64,000 bases of DNA. It comes from Aegilops tauschii subsp. strangulata (Eukaryota; Streptophyta; Magnoliopsida; Poales; Poaceae). This document shows positions 54,280 to 64,000 of this stretch, in pieces. The position numbers and the translations under genes were made by a program. The stretch spans positions 457,918,780-457,982,779 of the forward strand of contig NC_053040.3 in assembly GCF_002575655.3 (NCBI RefSeq), written 5' to 3'. Under the pieces are notes generated by a model. It searched no databases, was not told where the DNA came from, and was given only the letters and a program-made list of their open reading frames with translations. The stretch's first letter is position 1, and every line of letters starts with the position of its first letter.

Positions 54280-55148
54280 CGAGGTATCCGGATGGTTGTA
54301 GTCGAAACCGACGTCCTCTGATGTGTCCGGCCACTGCTTTCGAGTCTTGAAGAATAGTTTCCACATCCCTTCATGCGTTGTGCCGAAGAATTGCTGAAGG
54401 GTCCGCGGTCCTTCCGGATTGAACTCCCACATACGGAGAGGTTGTCGCTGGCACGGGAGGATCCGGCGGACTAGCATCACTTGGATCACGTTGATAAGAC
54501 CAACATCCCTTTCGAGGATACTCCGGATACGACTTTGTAGCGTCTTTACTTCATCAGTTGATCCCCAGTCTAGCCCCTTATTTATCCATGATGCGAGCCG
54601 CAATGGAGGGCCAGATCGGAACACAGGTGCGGCTGCCCATTTGGTGCCGCGGGGTTCGGTGATATAGAACCACTCCTGTTGCCATGAGTTGGAGGTTTCC
54701 ATGAAGGTGCCTTTTGGCCAGGTAGTGTTGGCAAGCTTGCTTACCATAGCACCGCCGCACTCCGGTTGTTCCCTGTTGACTAGCTTCGGCTTCACATTGA
54801 AAGTCTTAAGCCATAAACCGAAGTGTAGGGGGATGCGGAGAAAGGCTTCGCACACGACGACGAACGCCAAGATGTGGAGAAAAGAGTCTGGAGCTAGATC
54901 GTGAAAATCTAGCCCATAATAGAACATGAGGCTGTGAACAAAGGGGTGAAGAGCGAACCCTAGCCCGCGGAGGAAGTGGGAGATGAATACAACCCTCTCG
55001 CCGGATTTTGGTGTGGGGATGACCTGCCCTTTAGTAGGGAGCCTGTGGGGGATCTCCGCAGTCATGTACCTCACCTTCCGAAGCTTCGCAATATCCTCCT
55101 CGGTGACCGAGGAGGCTGCCCATTACCTTGGGAGATGGATCCAGACAT
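54280..55148 (-). pseudogene. Gypsy-G antisense gene, first exon ('putative gypsy type transposon' domain)
   Basis: ATG at 55146-55148 follows a TATA-led leader. After a frameshift near 55120 a long frame (54235-55074) carries the plant domain listed in Pfam as PF04195. Visible are VTEEDIAKLR, VVFISHFLRGLGFALHPFVH, FYYGLDFHDLAPDSFLHILA, FVVVCEAFLRIPLHFGLWL, and WQQEWFYITEPRG. The exon ends at donor TCGGTAAGC (54274-54280). A related domain is encoded by Gypsy-I at 56991-57878. The biochemical role is unknown; the Pfam name reflects only where it is found. Strand and promoter are opposite to gag. Confidence 0.75.
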
Positions 55149-55253
55149 AACTAGAGGGCCTGGAAATGATGGAAGAAGTCGAATCCTGGGCGTTGGAGCC
55201 TAGGGTTGGGAAGGTTGAGGAAGAGGTAGGCACGGGGGGAGAAGACAGATTTG

Positions 55254-55269
55254 TGCCCCTTTATAAAGT
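55254..55269 (-). promoter_or_regulatory. TATA box of the Gypsy-G antisense gene
   Basis: The minus strand reads CGACTTTATAAAGGGG about 110 bp before the ATG, with a pyrimidine-rich leader in between. It is well placed for an internal promoter directed against the LTR promoter. Confidence 0.6.
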
Positions 55270-55443
55270 CGAAGGAATATCGAATGCCTCCTCACGGGCC
55301 TTAAAGCTCGCCTACTCCCAAGGGACGCCAACAACATGGTTGGATTACCCATGCCCATATTAATGAAGATCTCGTAATAAGGGGACACGATCTCTGCTTC
55401 GACAAGACGTGCCAATGGAAACCGCATCTCGAAACATGGAGCA

Positions 55444-55968
55444 TGTCGTGGGTTTGTCACGGCAGATGTCCAAGAGAAAGGACTTAGTCGTGGAGCCATC
55501 GCGACGGGTTAGCTTAAAGGGGTTAAAGCAGACAAGGGACGCAGAGAGTTTATACTGGTTCGGCCCCTTGCGGTGAAGGTAAAGGCCTAATCCAGTTGTT
55601 GTGGAATTGCTAGGGTTTCGATGACCAGGGAGCGAATACGCTTTGCCTGGGTCTCGAGTTGTTGTCTGTTGTCCTTAAACCGCCGCCGGGTCGTCCCATT
55701 ATATACATGGGTTGACGCCCGCCGGTTTACAGGGTTCCGGGGCCGGCTCATAAACGTGTCCGTTCTGGTCTCTACTTATTCCTTGCTTTACAATACAAGC
55801 TACGTATCAACGTCGGTTTATGACTACAGGCCTTAAACTGCCTTTGGGCCCTGGGCCTTCTTGAAGCGCCATCATCTCTGTCTTCATGGGCTTCAAGTAT
55901 AATAACTCTTCATAGGGATAACCCGGCCTTTCCTGGCCGGTTTACGCCCAGTAGTAATATCCCCAACA
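55444..55968 (-). repeat. 3' LTR of Gypsy-I
   Basis: 525 bp. On the minus strand it starts TGTTGGGGATATTACTACTG and ends CCCACGACA. On its right, CAATCTGGGGCCTAA (minus) is the polypurine tract. A TATA-like tatataat lies near 55700 (cattatatacatgg). Confidence 0.8.
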
Positions 55969-56230
55969 TTAGGCCCCAGATTGATTTGAACTGGTTCATG
56001 TCAATCTTCAATACTTAGAAAATTTCTTCTTCAATGCCTTCGCATAAGTCTTGTAAACTGTCCTGACGTCATCCTCCAGGATCATGATAAACCGCCATGA
56101 CGTCATCTGCTATTAAAAATTCCATAAAGCTCACCTTTTTTTTAATGAGCCTCCGACAATCGAGGCGACAGCTCCGCCTCATATCCACATTTTAGGCTCC
56201 TCAATTTTCGTGCCTGTCACTTATCACTCT
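55969..56230. other. Upstream region of the Gypsy-I antisense gene
   Basis: Polypurine tract of Gypsy-I (55969-55985) followed by AT-rich DNA with a direct repeat of tgacgtcatc words (56064 and 56098) that resemble TGACG-type bZIP sites. No coding frame. Confidence 0.5.
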
Positions 56231-56231
56231 G

Positions 56232-56245
56232 CCTTTATAAATAGG
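56232..56245 (+). promoter_or_regulatory. TATA box of the Gypsy-I antisense gene
   Basis: cctttataaataggg, followed by a pyrimidine-rich leader and a probable non-coding first exon ending at 56423 (tcagtaagt donor). Confidence 0.65.
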
Positions 56246-56423
56246 GCCAGGGGCCTTTCCATTTTCCCCTCGTGCCTGTTCACATCATCTTCTTCCTCGT
56301 GCCGACCGGACCTTCGAGCTTTGCCGCCGCCGTCGATCTTCGCCTCTGCCTCAACGACGGCCGCTGCATCAACCTGATCGTACCAGAAAGCCGCGGCGCT
56401 CCTCCGCTATTCCCTCAGCATCA

Positions 56424-56990
56424 GTAAGTTCTTCTTTTCCTCGCTCTAAATCCACCATTAGGGTTTCAGTTTTCATCGGAGTTCTTCGAAGTTCTTGGAG
56501 ATATTCTTCCTTACTCCTCTTCAGTAGTACCAATGGCTAGTTAAATCTGATATTTTCCAGTGCCCTTGTAGTTTAAACTCCTTTTTCCTCATTAGGGCAT
56601 CTGCTTTGTATAAAACTCATCTGAACTTGCTGAACTGTTCGAGCACTTGAAATAGGTCAGAGTATATTTTGATTTTCCAATGCACGGCAGATCTGAAATT
56701 ACCATGCCAAGCTGTGAAACTTGTTTTTCCTTCACTTACGCATCTTAGATCTGTAACTTCAATACCAGATTAGGAGGTTTAATCTTATATAAAAAAATGA
56801 TGATCCGGTAGGTACCATTAGTCCCCTGTTGAACCGCCAATGCATTTGTCTTGCACTTTCTCCATTGTTAGATTCCGGTTTACCAATAACAAACTCCGGT
56901 TTAACTACATGCATATATCCTTGCATCGCTTTATATTTGTCCATTGTGAATCTTAAACCGGCAATAATCATGTTTCATCTTCCCATTGCA
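56424..56990 (+). other. First intron of the Gypsy-I antisense gene
   Basis: AT-rich DNA between the donor at 56424 and the second exon. The acceptor appears damaged: the bases before the ATG are attgca, without the final AG expected there. Confidence 0.5.
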
Positions 56991-57878
56991 ATGGCCAAGC
57001 AAGTCTATGAATGCAACTGGGTTCCTTCTCGGGTCACCGAAGATCAGTTAAACAGATGTGTCGCAACTGGCGCTTTAGCCAAAAAAGAGGTCCTCCATTG
57101 GAGGGCCCCTGGTACGGAAAATCCTCCTGAACCCAAGGACGGAGAAGTGGTCATTTTTGTTGATCATCTAGGTCGAGGCTTTAGCCCGCCCGGTTCAAAA
57201 TTCTTCCGAGATGTGCTTGCCAGTTTTCAGCTTCACCCTCAGGACATCGGCCCAAACTCTGTGTCCAACATCTGCCATTTCCAAGTCTTTTGTGAGGCTT
57301 ATCTTCAAGAGGAGCCCACAGTTGAATTGTTTAGGGATTTCTTCCACTTAAACCGTTGCACAGAGTTCACAGATGGACCCAATACCGAACTTGGCGGAAT
57401 GGCGGTTCAAAAAAGGAAGGTAGTCAGCTTCCCTCATGCCAAGCTTCACAGTCACCCCAAAGAGTGGAACCAGACTTGGTTTTACTGCAAAGACACATCT
57501 CCAACTGATGAAAACCCTTTGTCGGGTTACCGCCCTCACCGTCTTAGCAATACACATCCCTTTCCTCAGAGGTTAACTGCAAAGGAAAGGGCCAACTATG
57601 CCCCACAGCTGTCAAAGCTTAGAGCCTTTATGGCGAACGGTTTAACAGGTGTCGACTTTGCTCGTTGTTTGATAAACTGGAGCATTCTGCCCTTAAGCCG
57701 GCGCTCCGGTTTGATGTGTGAATACACCGGGAGCTTGAAAGACCCTCAACGACACATTGATATTCAGCTTACAGATGCTGAAGTTACCGAGGCTGTGAAA
57801 AAGATGCTAAATGAACCGGAGGCTGCCTGTAGCCAGACCGGATTAAGTCCTTTCTGCACCTCCAACCAACCGCCAGCT
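56991..57878 (+). pseudogene. Gypsy-I antisense gene, exon with PF04195-like domain
   Basis: The start ATG 56991 (MAKQVYECNWVPSRVTEDQL) was chosen over the upstream in-frame ATG 56829, which lies in the presumed intron. The domain shows VVIFVDHLGRGFSPPGSKFF, FQLHPQDIGPNSVSNICHFQ and VFCEAYLQEEPTVELFRDFF, paralleling 54280-55148 of Gypsy-G, then WNQTWFYCKD and an ordered C-terminal helical part. No stop inside. The donor gct|gtaaga at 57879 joins in phase to 57957. Function unknown. It may be intact as an exon, but the gene is cut by Gypsy-J and the acceptor upstream is suspect. Confidence 0.7.
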
Positions 57879-57956
57879 GTAAGAATCATATGACTTCTTT
57901 GTTTTTCAGTTTAATCCCTTTAAAATACTCTGTAAACTTTGTTCATCTTTGCCAAG

Positions 57957-58347
57957 GTGATGATCCATTCTGGAAGAAAAAAACCACAGGATAAACTGGC
58001 AAAACCACAAGACAAACCGGCAAAGCCACTTCGTCCGAAGACCAAGGTTGTTAAAAAACCTGCCAAGAAAAAGACCACCGTGTCTTTCGAGCCAAATGTT
58101 GATGGCGATGTAGCTAATCCGGACTCAGAGGTAGAACTTGACTCTCTTGGTTCATTTTTCATACACCTCATTGACAATGACTATTATCAGGACGACGCTG
58201 AAGGCAGTCAAGCTGATGACGTAGAGGTAATCATTCTTTCCTCCGATTCAGATCCTCTGCCAACATCAAAAATCCGTCGGGCAAACCGAAAAGTAAAATT
58301 TTCTCACCCCCTTGCTTACTTGGACCCAAACTTTCTTTTGAAGACGC
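57957..58347 (+). pseudogene. Gypsy-I antisense gene, basic/acidic linker exon truncated by Gypsy-J
   Basis: It encodes MIHSGRKKPQDK, a KPA/KPQDK repeat (KLAKPQDKPAKPLRPKTKVV) and an acidic segment with DDVEVIILSSDSD, which resembles a SUMO-interacting motif. The native frame ends at FLLKTL; the further residues are Gypsy-J LTR read-through. Confidence 0.65.
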
Positions 58348-58817
58348 TGAGGGAGTCCTGGATTAGGGGGTCCTCGGACAGCCGGACTATATCCTTTGGC
58401 CGGACTGTTGGACTATGAAGATACAAGATTAAAGACTTCGTCCCATGTCCGGATAGGACTCTCCTTGGAGTGGAAGGCAAGCTTGGCAATACGGATATGT
58501 AGATCTCCTCCCTTGTAACCGACTCTGTGTAACCCTAGCCCCCTCCGGTGTCTATATAAACCGGAGGGTTTAGTCCGTAGGACAACAACAATCATACCAT
58601 AGGCTAGCTTCTAGGGTTTAGCCTCTACGATCTCGTGGTAGATCAACTCTTGTAATGCTCATATCATCAAGATCAATCAAGCAGGAAGTAGGGTATTACC
58701 TCCATCGAGAGGGCCCGAACCTGGGTAAACATTGTGTCCCCTGCCTCCTGTTACCATCCGCCTTAGACGCACAGTTTGGGACCCCCTACCCGAGATCCGC
58801 CGGTTTTGACACCAACA
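58348..58817 (+). repeat. 5' LTR of Gypsy-J
   Basis: Starts TGAGGGAGTCC and ends CACCAACA. The TATA box (58552-58559) lies within ccctccgg (58540-58547) and ccggaggg (58560-58567). The primer-binding region tcggtgatttcattgagag follows. Confidence 0.93.
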
Positions 58818-58865
58818 TCGGTGATTTCATTGAGAGTTCCACTGTGCCGTCACCATAAGGCTTGA

Positions 58866-61800
58866 TGGCTCCTTCGATCATCGGCAACGATGCGATCTAG
58901 GGTGAGGTTTTCCTCCCCGGACAAATCTTCGTATTCGGTGGCTTCGTACTGCGGGCCAACTCGCTTGGCCATCTGGAGCAGATCGAGAGCTACGCCCCTG
59001 GCCATCAGGTCAGGTTTGGAAACTTGAACTACACTGCCGACATCCGCGGAGACTTGATCTTCGATGGATTCGAGCCCATGTCAGGTGCGCCGCACAATCA
59101 CGACGAGCATGATTTAGCTCTGCCGTCGGACAGTGTTCGGGAGATCACACCTGCAACCACTCCGGCCCTCAATCAAGAACAAATTGCGCCATCTGAGGAC
59201 GGGTGGATGGACCCCGCCATGGAGGCCGCGCACTCAGTGGTGATAGAGCCGAATACTGACTTCACCTCCTATGAGACCCGTGTTGCCGAACCGTTGGATT
59301 CGTCCCCGGCCACGGACTCCGAGCCGCCTGCGTCCGTGCCTGTCGAATCCGATTGGGCACCGATCATGGAGTTTACCTCCGCGGATATCTTTCAGCACTC
59401 GCCCTTCAGTGACGTGCTAAACTCGTTGAGGTCTCTCTCCCTGTCAGGAGACCCTTGGCCAAACTATGTCCGGCTAGAATGGGATGCGGACGACGAAGAA
59501 ATTCGCTCCCCACCCACCACCCACTTAAGTAGCCACTGTCGATGATTTAACCGACATGCTCGACTTCGGCTCTGAAGACATCGATGGTATGGACGACGAT
59601 GCAGGAGACGAACAAGAACCACCGCCCACAGGGCGCTGGACTGCCACCTCATCGTATGATATATACATGGTGGACACCCCCAAAGAAGGCGATGGCGATA
59701 AGACAACGGAGGATAATCCCTCCAAGAAGCAATCCAAGCACCGACGTCAGCGGCGCCGCTCTAAGTCCCGCCATCGCAAAAGCAGCGATACTGGCACAAG
59801 AGACAATAACGCTCCAGATAATGCCGAAGACGACGACAATCCCCTCCACCCAGACCTCGAGCGGGAGGATGAACAAGCTAGCCCTCCGGAACAGGCAGCA
59901 AACAGAGAATCAGAGGATGACAATTACATGCCTCTCTCCGAAGATGAAGTGAGCCTCGGCTACGAAGAATTTATCATGCCTGAGGATCCCGTTGAGCAGG
60001 AGCGCTTCAAGCGTCGGCTTATAGCCACAGCAAACAGCCTGAAGAAAAAGCAACAACAGCTTCGAGCTGATCAAGATCTGCTAGCGGATAGATGGACTAA
60101 AGTCCTGGCGGCCGAGGAATACGAACTCGAGTGCCCAACCAAGAGTTACCCAAAGTGCAGGTTCCTACCTCAACTCGAGGAGGAAGCATTGAAACCTACA
60201 TCACCAGCGTATGATGCGGCTGATCGGCCACCTCGTGGCCGAGACAGAGAGGCATATCAGCCCGAAGTCCAGCCCGCACCCCGCCGCCATTCAAACAAAA
60301 ATACCAAGGCCCGGGGCAACACGCGGGACCTGCGAGACGTATTGGAAAACAAAACAAAACATGCAAGATCGATCTACGGATCACGGGGTCGCGCCCCAAC
60401 ACGTGATGATGATCGTCACGCCGGATACACTAAAAGCAAATCCGGCCGGGCCGAACATAGCAGACAAGACTCATATGAACTGCGTCGTGATATAGCCCGG
60501 CACAGAGGCGCCGCACACCCCTTACGCTTCACTGATGAAGTAATGGATCACGAATTCCCAGAGGGTTTTAAACCCGTAAACATTGAATCATATGATGGTA
60601 CAACAGATCCCGCGGTATGGATCGAGGATTTCCTCCTCCACATCCACATGGCTCGCGGTGATGATCTACATGCCATCAAGTACCTCCCACTAAAACTCAA
60701 AGGGCCAGCTCGACATTGGCTGAATAGCTTGCATGCAGACTCCATTGGCAGTTGGGAGGATTTGGAAGATGCATTCCTTGACAACTTCCAGGGCACTTAT
60801 GTGCGACCACCGGATGCTGATGACTTGAGCCATATAACTCAGCAGCCAGGGGAATCGGCCAGGCAATTCTCGACCCGGTTCCTAACTAAGAAAAACCAAA
60901 TTGTCGACTCTCCGAATGCAGAGGCCTTAGCGTCATTTAAGCATAACATCCGTGACGAGTGGCTCGCCCGGCACCTCGGCCAGGAGAAGCCGAAGTCTAT
61001 GGTAGCCCTCACGACGCTCATGACCCACTTTTGCGCGGGCGAAGACAACTGGCTGGCTCGCAGCAGCAACACATCAAGAAGTCATGGCACTTCAGATACC
61101 AAATATACTAACGGCAGACCACGTCGTAACAGACATAAGCGCCGCAACAACAACGATAACGCCGAAGATACGGCAGTCAATGCCGGATTCAGCGGCTCTA
61201 AATCCGGTCAGCGGAAGAAGCCGTTCAAAAGAAGCAATCCGGGCCCGTCCAGTTTGGACCGCATACTCGATCGCTCGTGTCTAATTCACGGCACCCCCGA
61301 TAAGCCAGCCAATCACACCAACAGAGAATGCTGGGTGTTCAAGCAGGCGGGCAAGTTGAATGCCGAAAACAGGGACAAGGGGCTGCATAGCGACGAGGAG
61401 GAGGAGCCTCGGCCGCCGAACACAGGAGGACGGAAGAGGTTCCCTCCACAAGCGAAAACGGTGAACATCATATACGCAACCCACATTCCCAAGAGGGAAC
61501 GGAAGCGTGCACTAAGGGACGTCTATGCGATGGAGCCAGTCGCCCCCAAGTTCAACCCATGGTCCTCTTGTCCGACCACCTTCGGTCGCAGGGACCACCC
61601 CACTAGTATCCGTCATGGCGGATCTGCCGCATTGGTCCTTGACCCCATCATCGACGGATTTCACCTCACTCGAGTCCTTATGGACGGCGGCAGCAGCCTG
61701 AACCTACTCTATCAGGATAGAGTGCGCAAATGGGTATAGACCCCTCGAGGATCAAACCCACTAAAACCACCTTTAAAGGTGTCATCCCAGGTGTAGAGGC

Positions 61801-62182
61801 CCATTGCACGGGCTCAATCACACCGGAAGTGGTCTTCGGATCTCCGGACAACTTCCGAAGCGAGGAGTTAATCTTCGATATCGTCCCGTTCCGCAGTGGC
61901 TATCACGCACTGCTCGGGCGAACCGCATTTGCCAGATTCAATGCGGTACCGCATTATGCATACCTCAAGCTCAAAATGCCAGGAACTCATGGGGTTATAA
62001 CAGTCAATGGAAACACAAAATGCTCGCTCCGCACGAAGGAGCACACTGCGGCCCTCGCAGCAGAGGCACAAAGCAGCCTTTTAAGGCACACCGCCAATTC
62101 GGCGATAAAGCCCCCGGATACCTTCAAGCGAGTCCGGAGTAACCTGCAACAGGATCGCCTGGCACGTTCAGAGCTCGCCTAG
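58866..62182 (+). pseudogene. Gypsy-J gag-protease (few breaks)
   Basis: ATG 58866 is followed by an early TAG (58893-58895) and the N-terminal segment EVFLPGQIFVFGGFVLRANS. A frame shift near 59530 joins the 727-codon frame 59556-61739. That frame gives the acidic/basic linker, the gag core (DGTTDPAVWIEDFLLHIHMA, FQGTYVRPPDADDLSH, THFCAGEDNW), the putative zinc-binding CLIHGTPDKPANHTNRECW, and the protease site VLMDGGSSLNLLYQD. One A is missing at gcgcaaatgggta (about 61728), where Gypsy-G has four A's. The protease end continues in 61730-62182 (EELIFDIVPFRSGYHALLGR). It is better preserved than the Gypsy-G copy. Confidence 0.9.
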
Positions 62183-63377
62183 AAATTTGGCCCCTGTCCT
62201 AGTCCCAGTCAAGCGACGAAATCTGTGCCACGCGTACATAATTACGCACTAAAAATACCATGGGCATAGGCGGGGGCACGACCAGGGCACGTCCCACAAT
62301 GCGGCTCAACCGCCCCAGGGGCTGTATACCTTTATCATTTTCTCTCTTTCAGGACCTTACTCTCTGGAAGCCCTTTTCGGCAGTCTGATTGCTGGACACA
62401 TTACGGGAAGGAACAACCAAGGAGGCAAGAAGCTAAGACGTACAAGGGAATCCCCAGGTGGTCTCTGATAACAATCGAAGTACCCGTTTTAAATACCCAT
62501 ACGCAGCTTGCCCTTGGATAGGACATGTCAAATAGTCCTATTTTTTGCTTATTGCACTACTTGTATCAGTACGCTTCGACGTATTATTTAAATAACAATG
62601 CATAGCATTAGTCTATTATTGCATTACCCTTCCCTTTTTCCTTGTCTGTTTATTTATGACAAATTGCACCTGTACATTCTGGTACGACCAGTACGCCAGG
62701 GGCTTCAGTATACCCCATAATACGGCGTGAGAAGTCCGAACACTTTCGACAGTGCGGCACCCCGAACTTATAGCATTATATGCATCAGCTCCGAATCATG
62801 TCTTGGGTCAATAGTTGGGCCCGGCTCCCATGTTTTGGTACCTTACGTTCCGCAATATCGGCTAAGGTAGCGCTGGGAGAACTACTGCGATAGTGTCCCG
62901 GTTCTTCCGGACGAGCACCTCAGTAGAGAAAGCCGAAAACTGACTGTCATGATAAGGCGAGAGCTGGTCGCTGTTCGAGAGGTCTCAAGTCCTTAAAGAC
63001 TTTTTCCGCTTCGAGTGAGGAGTCGGCCTTGCCCGACTTAGGCGTATATAGCGCCCCAAATTTGGCCTTCCGAATACTAGGGGCTTCGCCAAAATTTAAA
63101 ATTGTAGACTTCTATGGCTAAGTGAGAGTGATAAAGCCTTATAGTCCGATTGTCTGGTTCGTTGTGCTGAACACCTCCCTCGAAGGACCCAAAATTGGGA
63201 TAAAGAGTGCTCAGGTTTATCCCGAACACCTCAGTACTAGTTACATGGGGGCAGAAGCTGACGACTGGCCAACTCTCAGATTTTATAAACGGCCGCACAC
63301 AAGGTAATATTTTAAATTCACACGCGTTGCATAGCGCAAATGAACTCGTTTCATATTACAGGATCACATGAGTACAT
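62183..63377. other. Spacer between the convergent genes of Gypsy-J
   Basis: Corresponds to 42938-44112 of Gypsy-G in blocks. No long frame; no pol. Confidence 0.6.
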
Positions 63378-64000
63378 TCATTCGAATATTACATCCTTAG
63401 CACATTCCTCCGCCACAAGGCGAGAACCCTTTAGGACACTGTTATAATACATTTCGGGGTGGCGATGCTCCTTGCCTTCCGGTGGCCCCTCCTTCACCAG
63501 CTTCTCGGCGTCCAGCTTCGCCCAGTGCACCTTTGCCCGGGCAAAAGCCCTGCGCGCACCCTCGATGCAGATGGACCGCTTTATGACTTCAAGCCGTGGG
63601 CAGGCATTCACAAGCCGCCTCACCAGGCCGAAGTAGCTATCAGGCAGGGGATCGCCAGGCCACATCCGGACTATAAGACCCTTCATGGCCTGTTCGGCCG
63701 CCTTGTGGAGCTCGACCAGTTGCTTCAGCTGGTCGCTCAAGGGCATCGGGTGTTCGGTCCCAGTATACCGAGACCAGAACAACTTCTCCGTCGAGCTCCC
63801 CTCCTCGGCCCGGTAGAACTCCGCGGCATCTGACACACTGCGGGGTAGATCTGCGAACGCTCCTAGAGAGCTTCGAACTCGGGTAAGTAAAAAGAAAGTT
63901 TCCTTCACATGCTTGCTTTGCATAACGAATGCCTTACCCGCCGCTATCTTCTTAAACTGCCTCAATTTCCCGGAGGGCCTTTTGGGCTTCGGCCTTGGCA
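63378..64000 (-). CDS. Gypsy-J antisense gene, last exon (partial)
   Basis: An open frame of about 195 codons to the stop at 63378, extending right off the window (upstream residues in another frame continue AKAEAQKALREIEAV-like, suggesting a shift near 63960). It is a homologue of 44113-44700 of Gypsy-G: LPRSVSDAAEFYRAEEG, EKLFWSRY, WPGDPLPDSYFGLVRRL, LEVIKRSICIEGARRAFARA, and CAKDVIFE. It is free of stops over the conserved part, unlike the Gypsy-G copy. Function unknown. Confidence 0.65.
   Translation of the reverse strand, partial: PRPKPKRPSGKLRQFKKIAAGKAFVMQSKHVKETFFLLTRVRSSLGAFADLPRSVSDAAEFYRAEEGSSTEKLFWSRYTGTEHPMPLSDQLKQLVELHKAAEQAMKGLIVRMWPGDPLPDSYFGLVRRLVNACPRLEVIKRSICIEGARRAFARAKVHWAKLDAEKLVKEGPPEGKEHRHPEMYYNSVLKGSRLVAEECAKDVIFE

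Larger units (their letters stand above)
39188..55443 (+). mobile_element. Gypsy-G, Fatima-like Gypsy retrotransposon (3' end off-window)
   Basis: A 470-bp 5' LTR is followed by a plus-strand gag-protease gene (39705-42937), a 1.2-kb spacer, and a spliced minus-strand gene (44113-55148) with its promoter near 55260. Copia-H splits that gene and Gypsy-I lies just beyond it. No reverse transcriptase, RNase H or integrase occurs between protease and antisense gene. Pol could only lie beyond 64000, which is unlikely given Gypsy-J's identical layout. I infer a non-autonomous element of the Tat-like branch of Gypsy, in which additional and antisense genes are known. Confidence 0.85.
55444..58347 (-). 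mobile_element. Gypsy-I, 3' part of a minus-strand Gypsy retrotransposon
   Basis: A 3' LTR (55444-55968), a polypurine tract on its right, and an antisense gene on the plus strand. Gypsy-J cuts the element at 58348, and its remaining part (gag and 5' LTR) is off-window. The LTR differs from the Fatima-like type, so this is a different family with the same gene layout. The left flank gagca is the presumed TSD. Confidence 0.75.
58348..64000 (+). mobile_element. Gypsy-J, Fatima-like Gypsy retrotransposon (runs off-window)
   Basis: A 470-bp 5' LTR, a plus-strand gag-protease gene (58866-62182), a 1.2-kb spacer and the last exon of a minus-strand gene (63378 to the end). The same layout as Gypsy-G and again no pol after the protease. 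The left flank gacgc (58343-58347) is the presumed TSD. Confidence 0.88.

Noticed and set aside
58348..58418. C-terminal extension of the Gypsy-I antisense exon
   Set aside because: Read-through into the Gypsy-J LTR.

Overview
The window is a stack of nested transposable elements from a large grass genome. The LTR sequences match what I remember of the Angela/WIS/BARE-1 Copia group and Fatima-type Gypsy group, so Triticeae (wheat, goatgrass, barley, rye) is the likely source. Family names are from memory; element boundaries, target-site duplications (TSDs) and broken frames are read from the sequence. I found no convincing cellular gene, tRNA, rRNA or CRISPR array.

Layout, left to right. Gypsy-A (1-607) is the 3' tail and LTR of an element that starts off-window. 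It sits in Copia-B (608-3270, minus), of which the gag-protease part and most of the 5' LTR remain. That LTR is cut at 3271 by CACTA-C, a DNA transposon whose left end, subterminal repeats and multi-exon minus-strand TNPA-like gene fill 3271-39187 between later insertions. Its right end is not in the window. One TNPA exon was hit twice, 63 bp apart, by same-orientation Copias. Copia-D (6392-24083, TSD CTTCC) carries a complete second CACTA, CACTA-E (10968-19930, TSD TCA). Copia-F (24152-32669, TSD CTTTG) has almost identical LTRs.

At 39188 Gypsy-G is inserted. It has a plus-strand gag-protease gene and, converging on it, a spliced antisense gene on the minus strand with its own TATA box. Copia-H (45936-53860, TSD GACAT) interrupts an exon of that antisense gene. 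Gypsy-I (3' LTR 55444-55968, element on minus) lies in its upstream region and carries its own TATA-led antisense gene on the plus strand. Gypsy-J (58348 to the window end) interrupts Gypsy-I. The deepest nesting is Copia-B > CACTA-C > Gypsy-G > Gypsy-I > Gypsy-J.

How the parts work. The Copias encode gag-protease-integrase-reverse transcriptase-RNase H polyproteins, all broken here. CACTA-E encodes a TNP2 transposase (one extra base breaks it) and a TNPA-like accessory protein that in this superfamily is thought to bind the subterminal repeats. Gypsy-G and Gypsy-J show gag-protease plus the antisense gene and no pol where it would be expected, so they look non-autonomous. The most unusual content is the antisense gene of the three Gypsy elements, a ~97-bp-arm inverted repeat just upstream of TNP2, exon duplication in the TNPA gene of CACTA-C, and Copia-F, whose LTRs are young although its genes are long dead.
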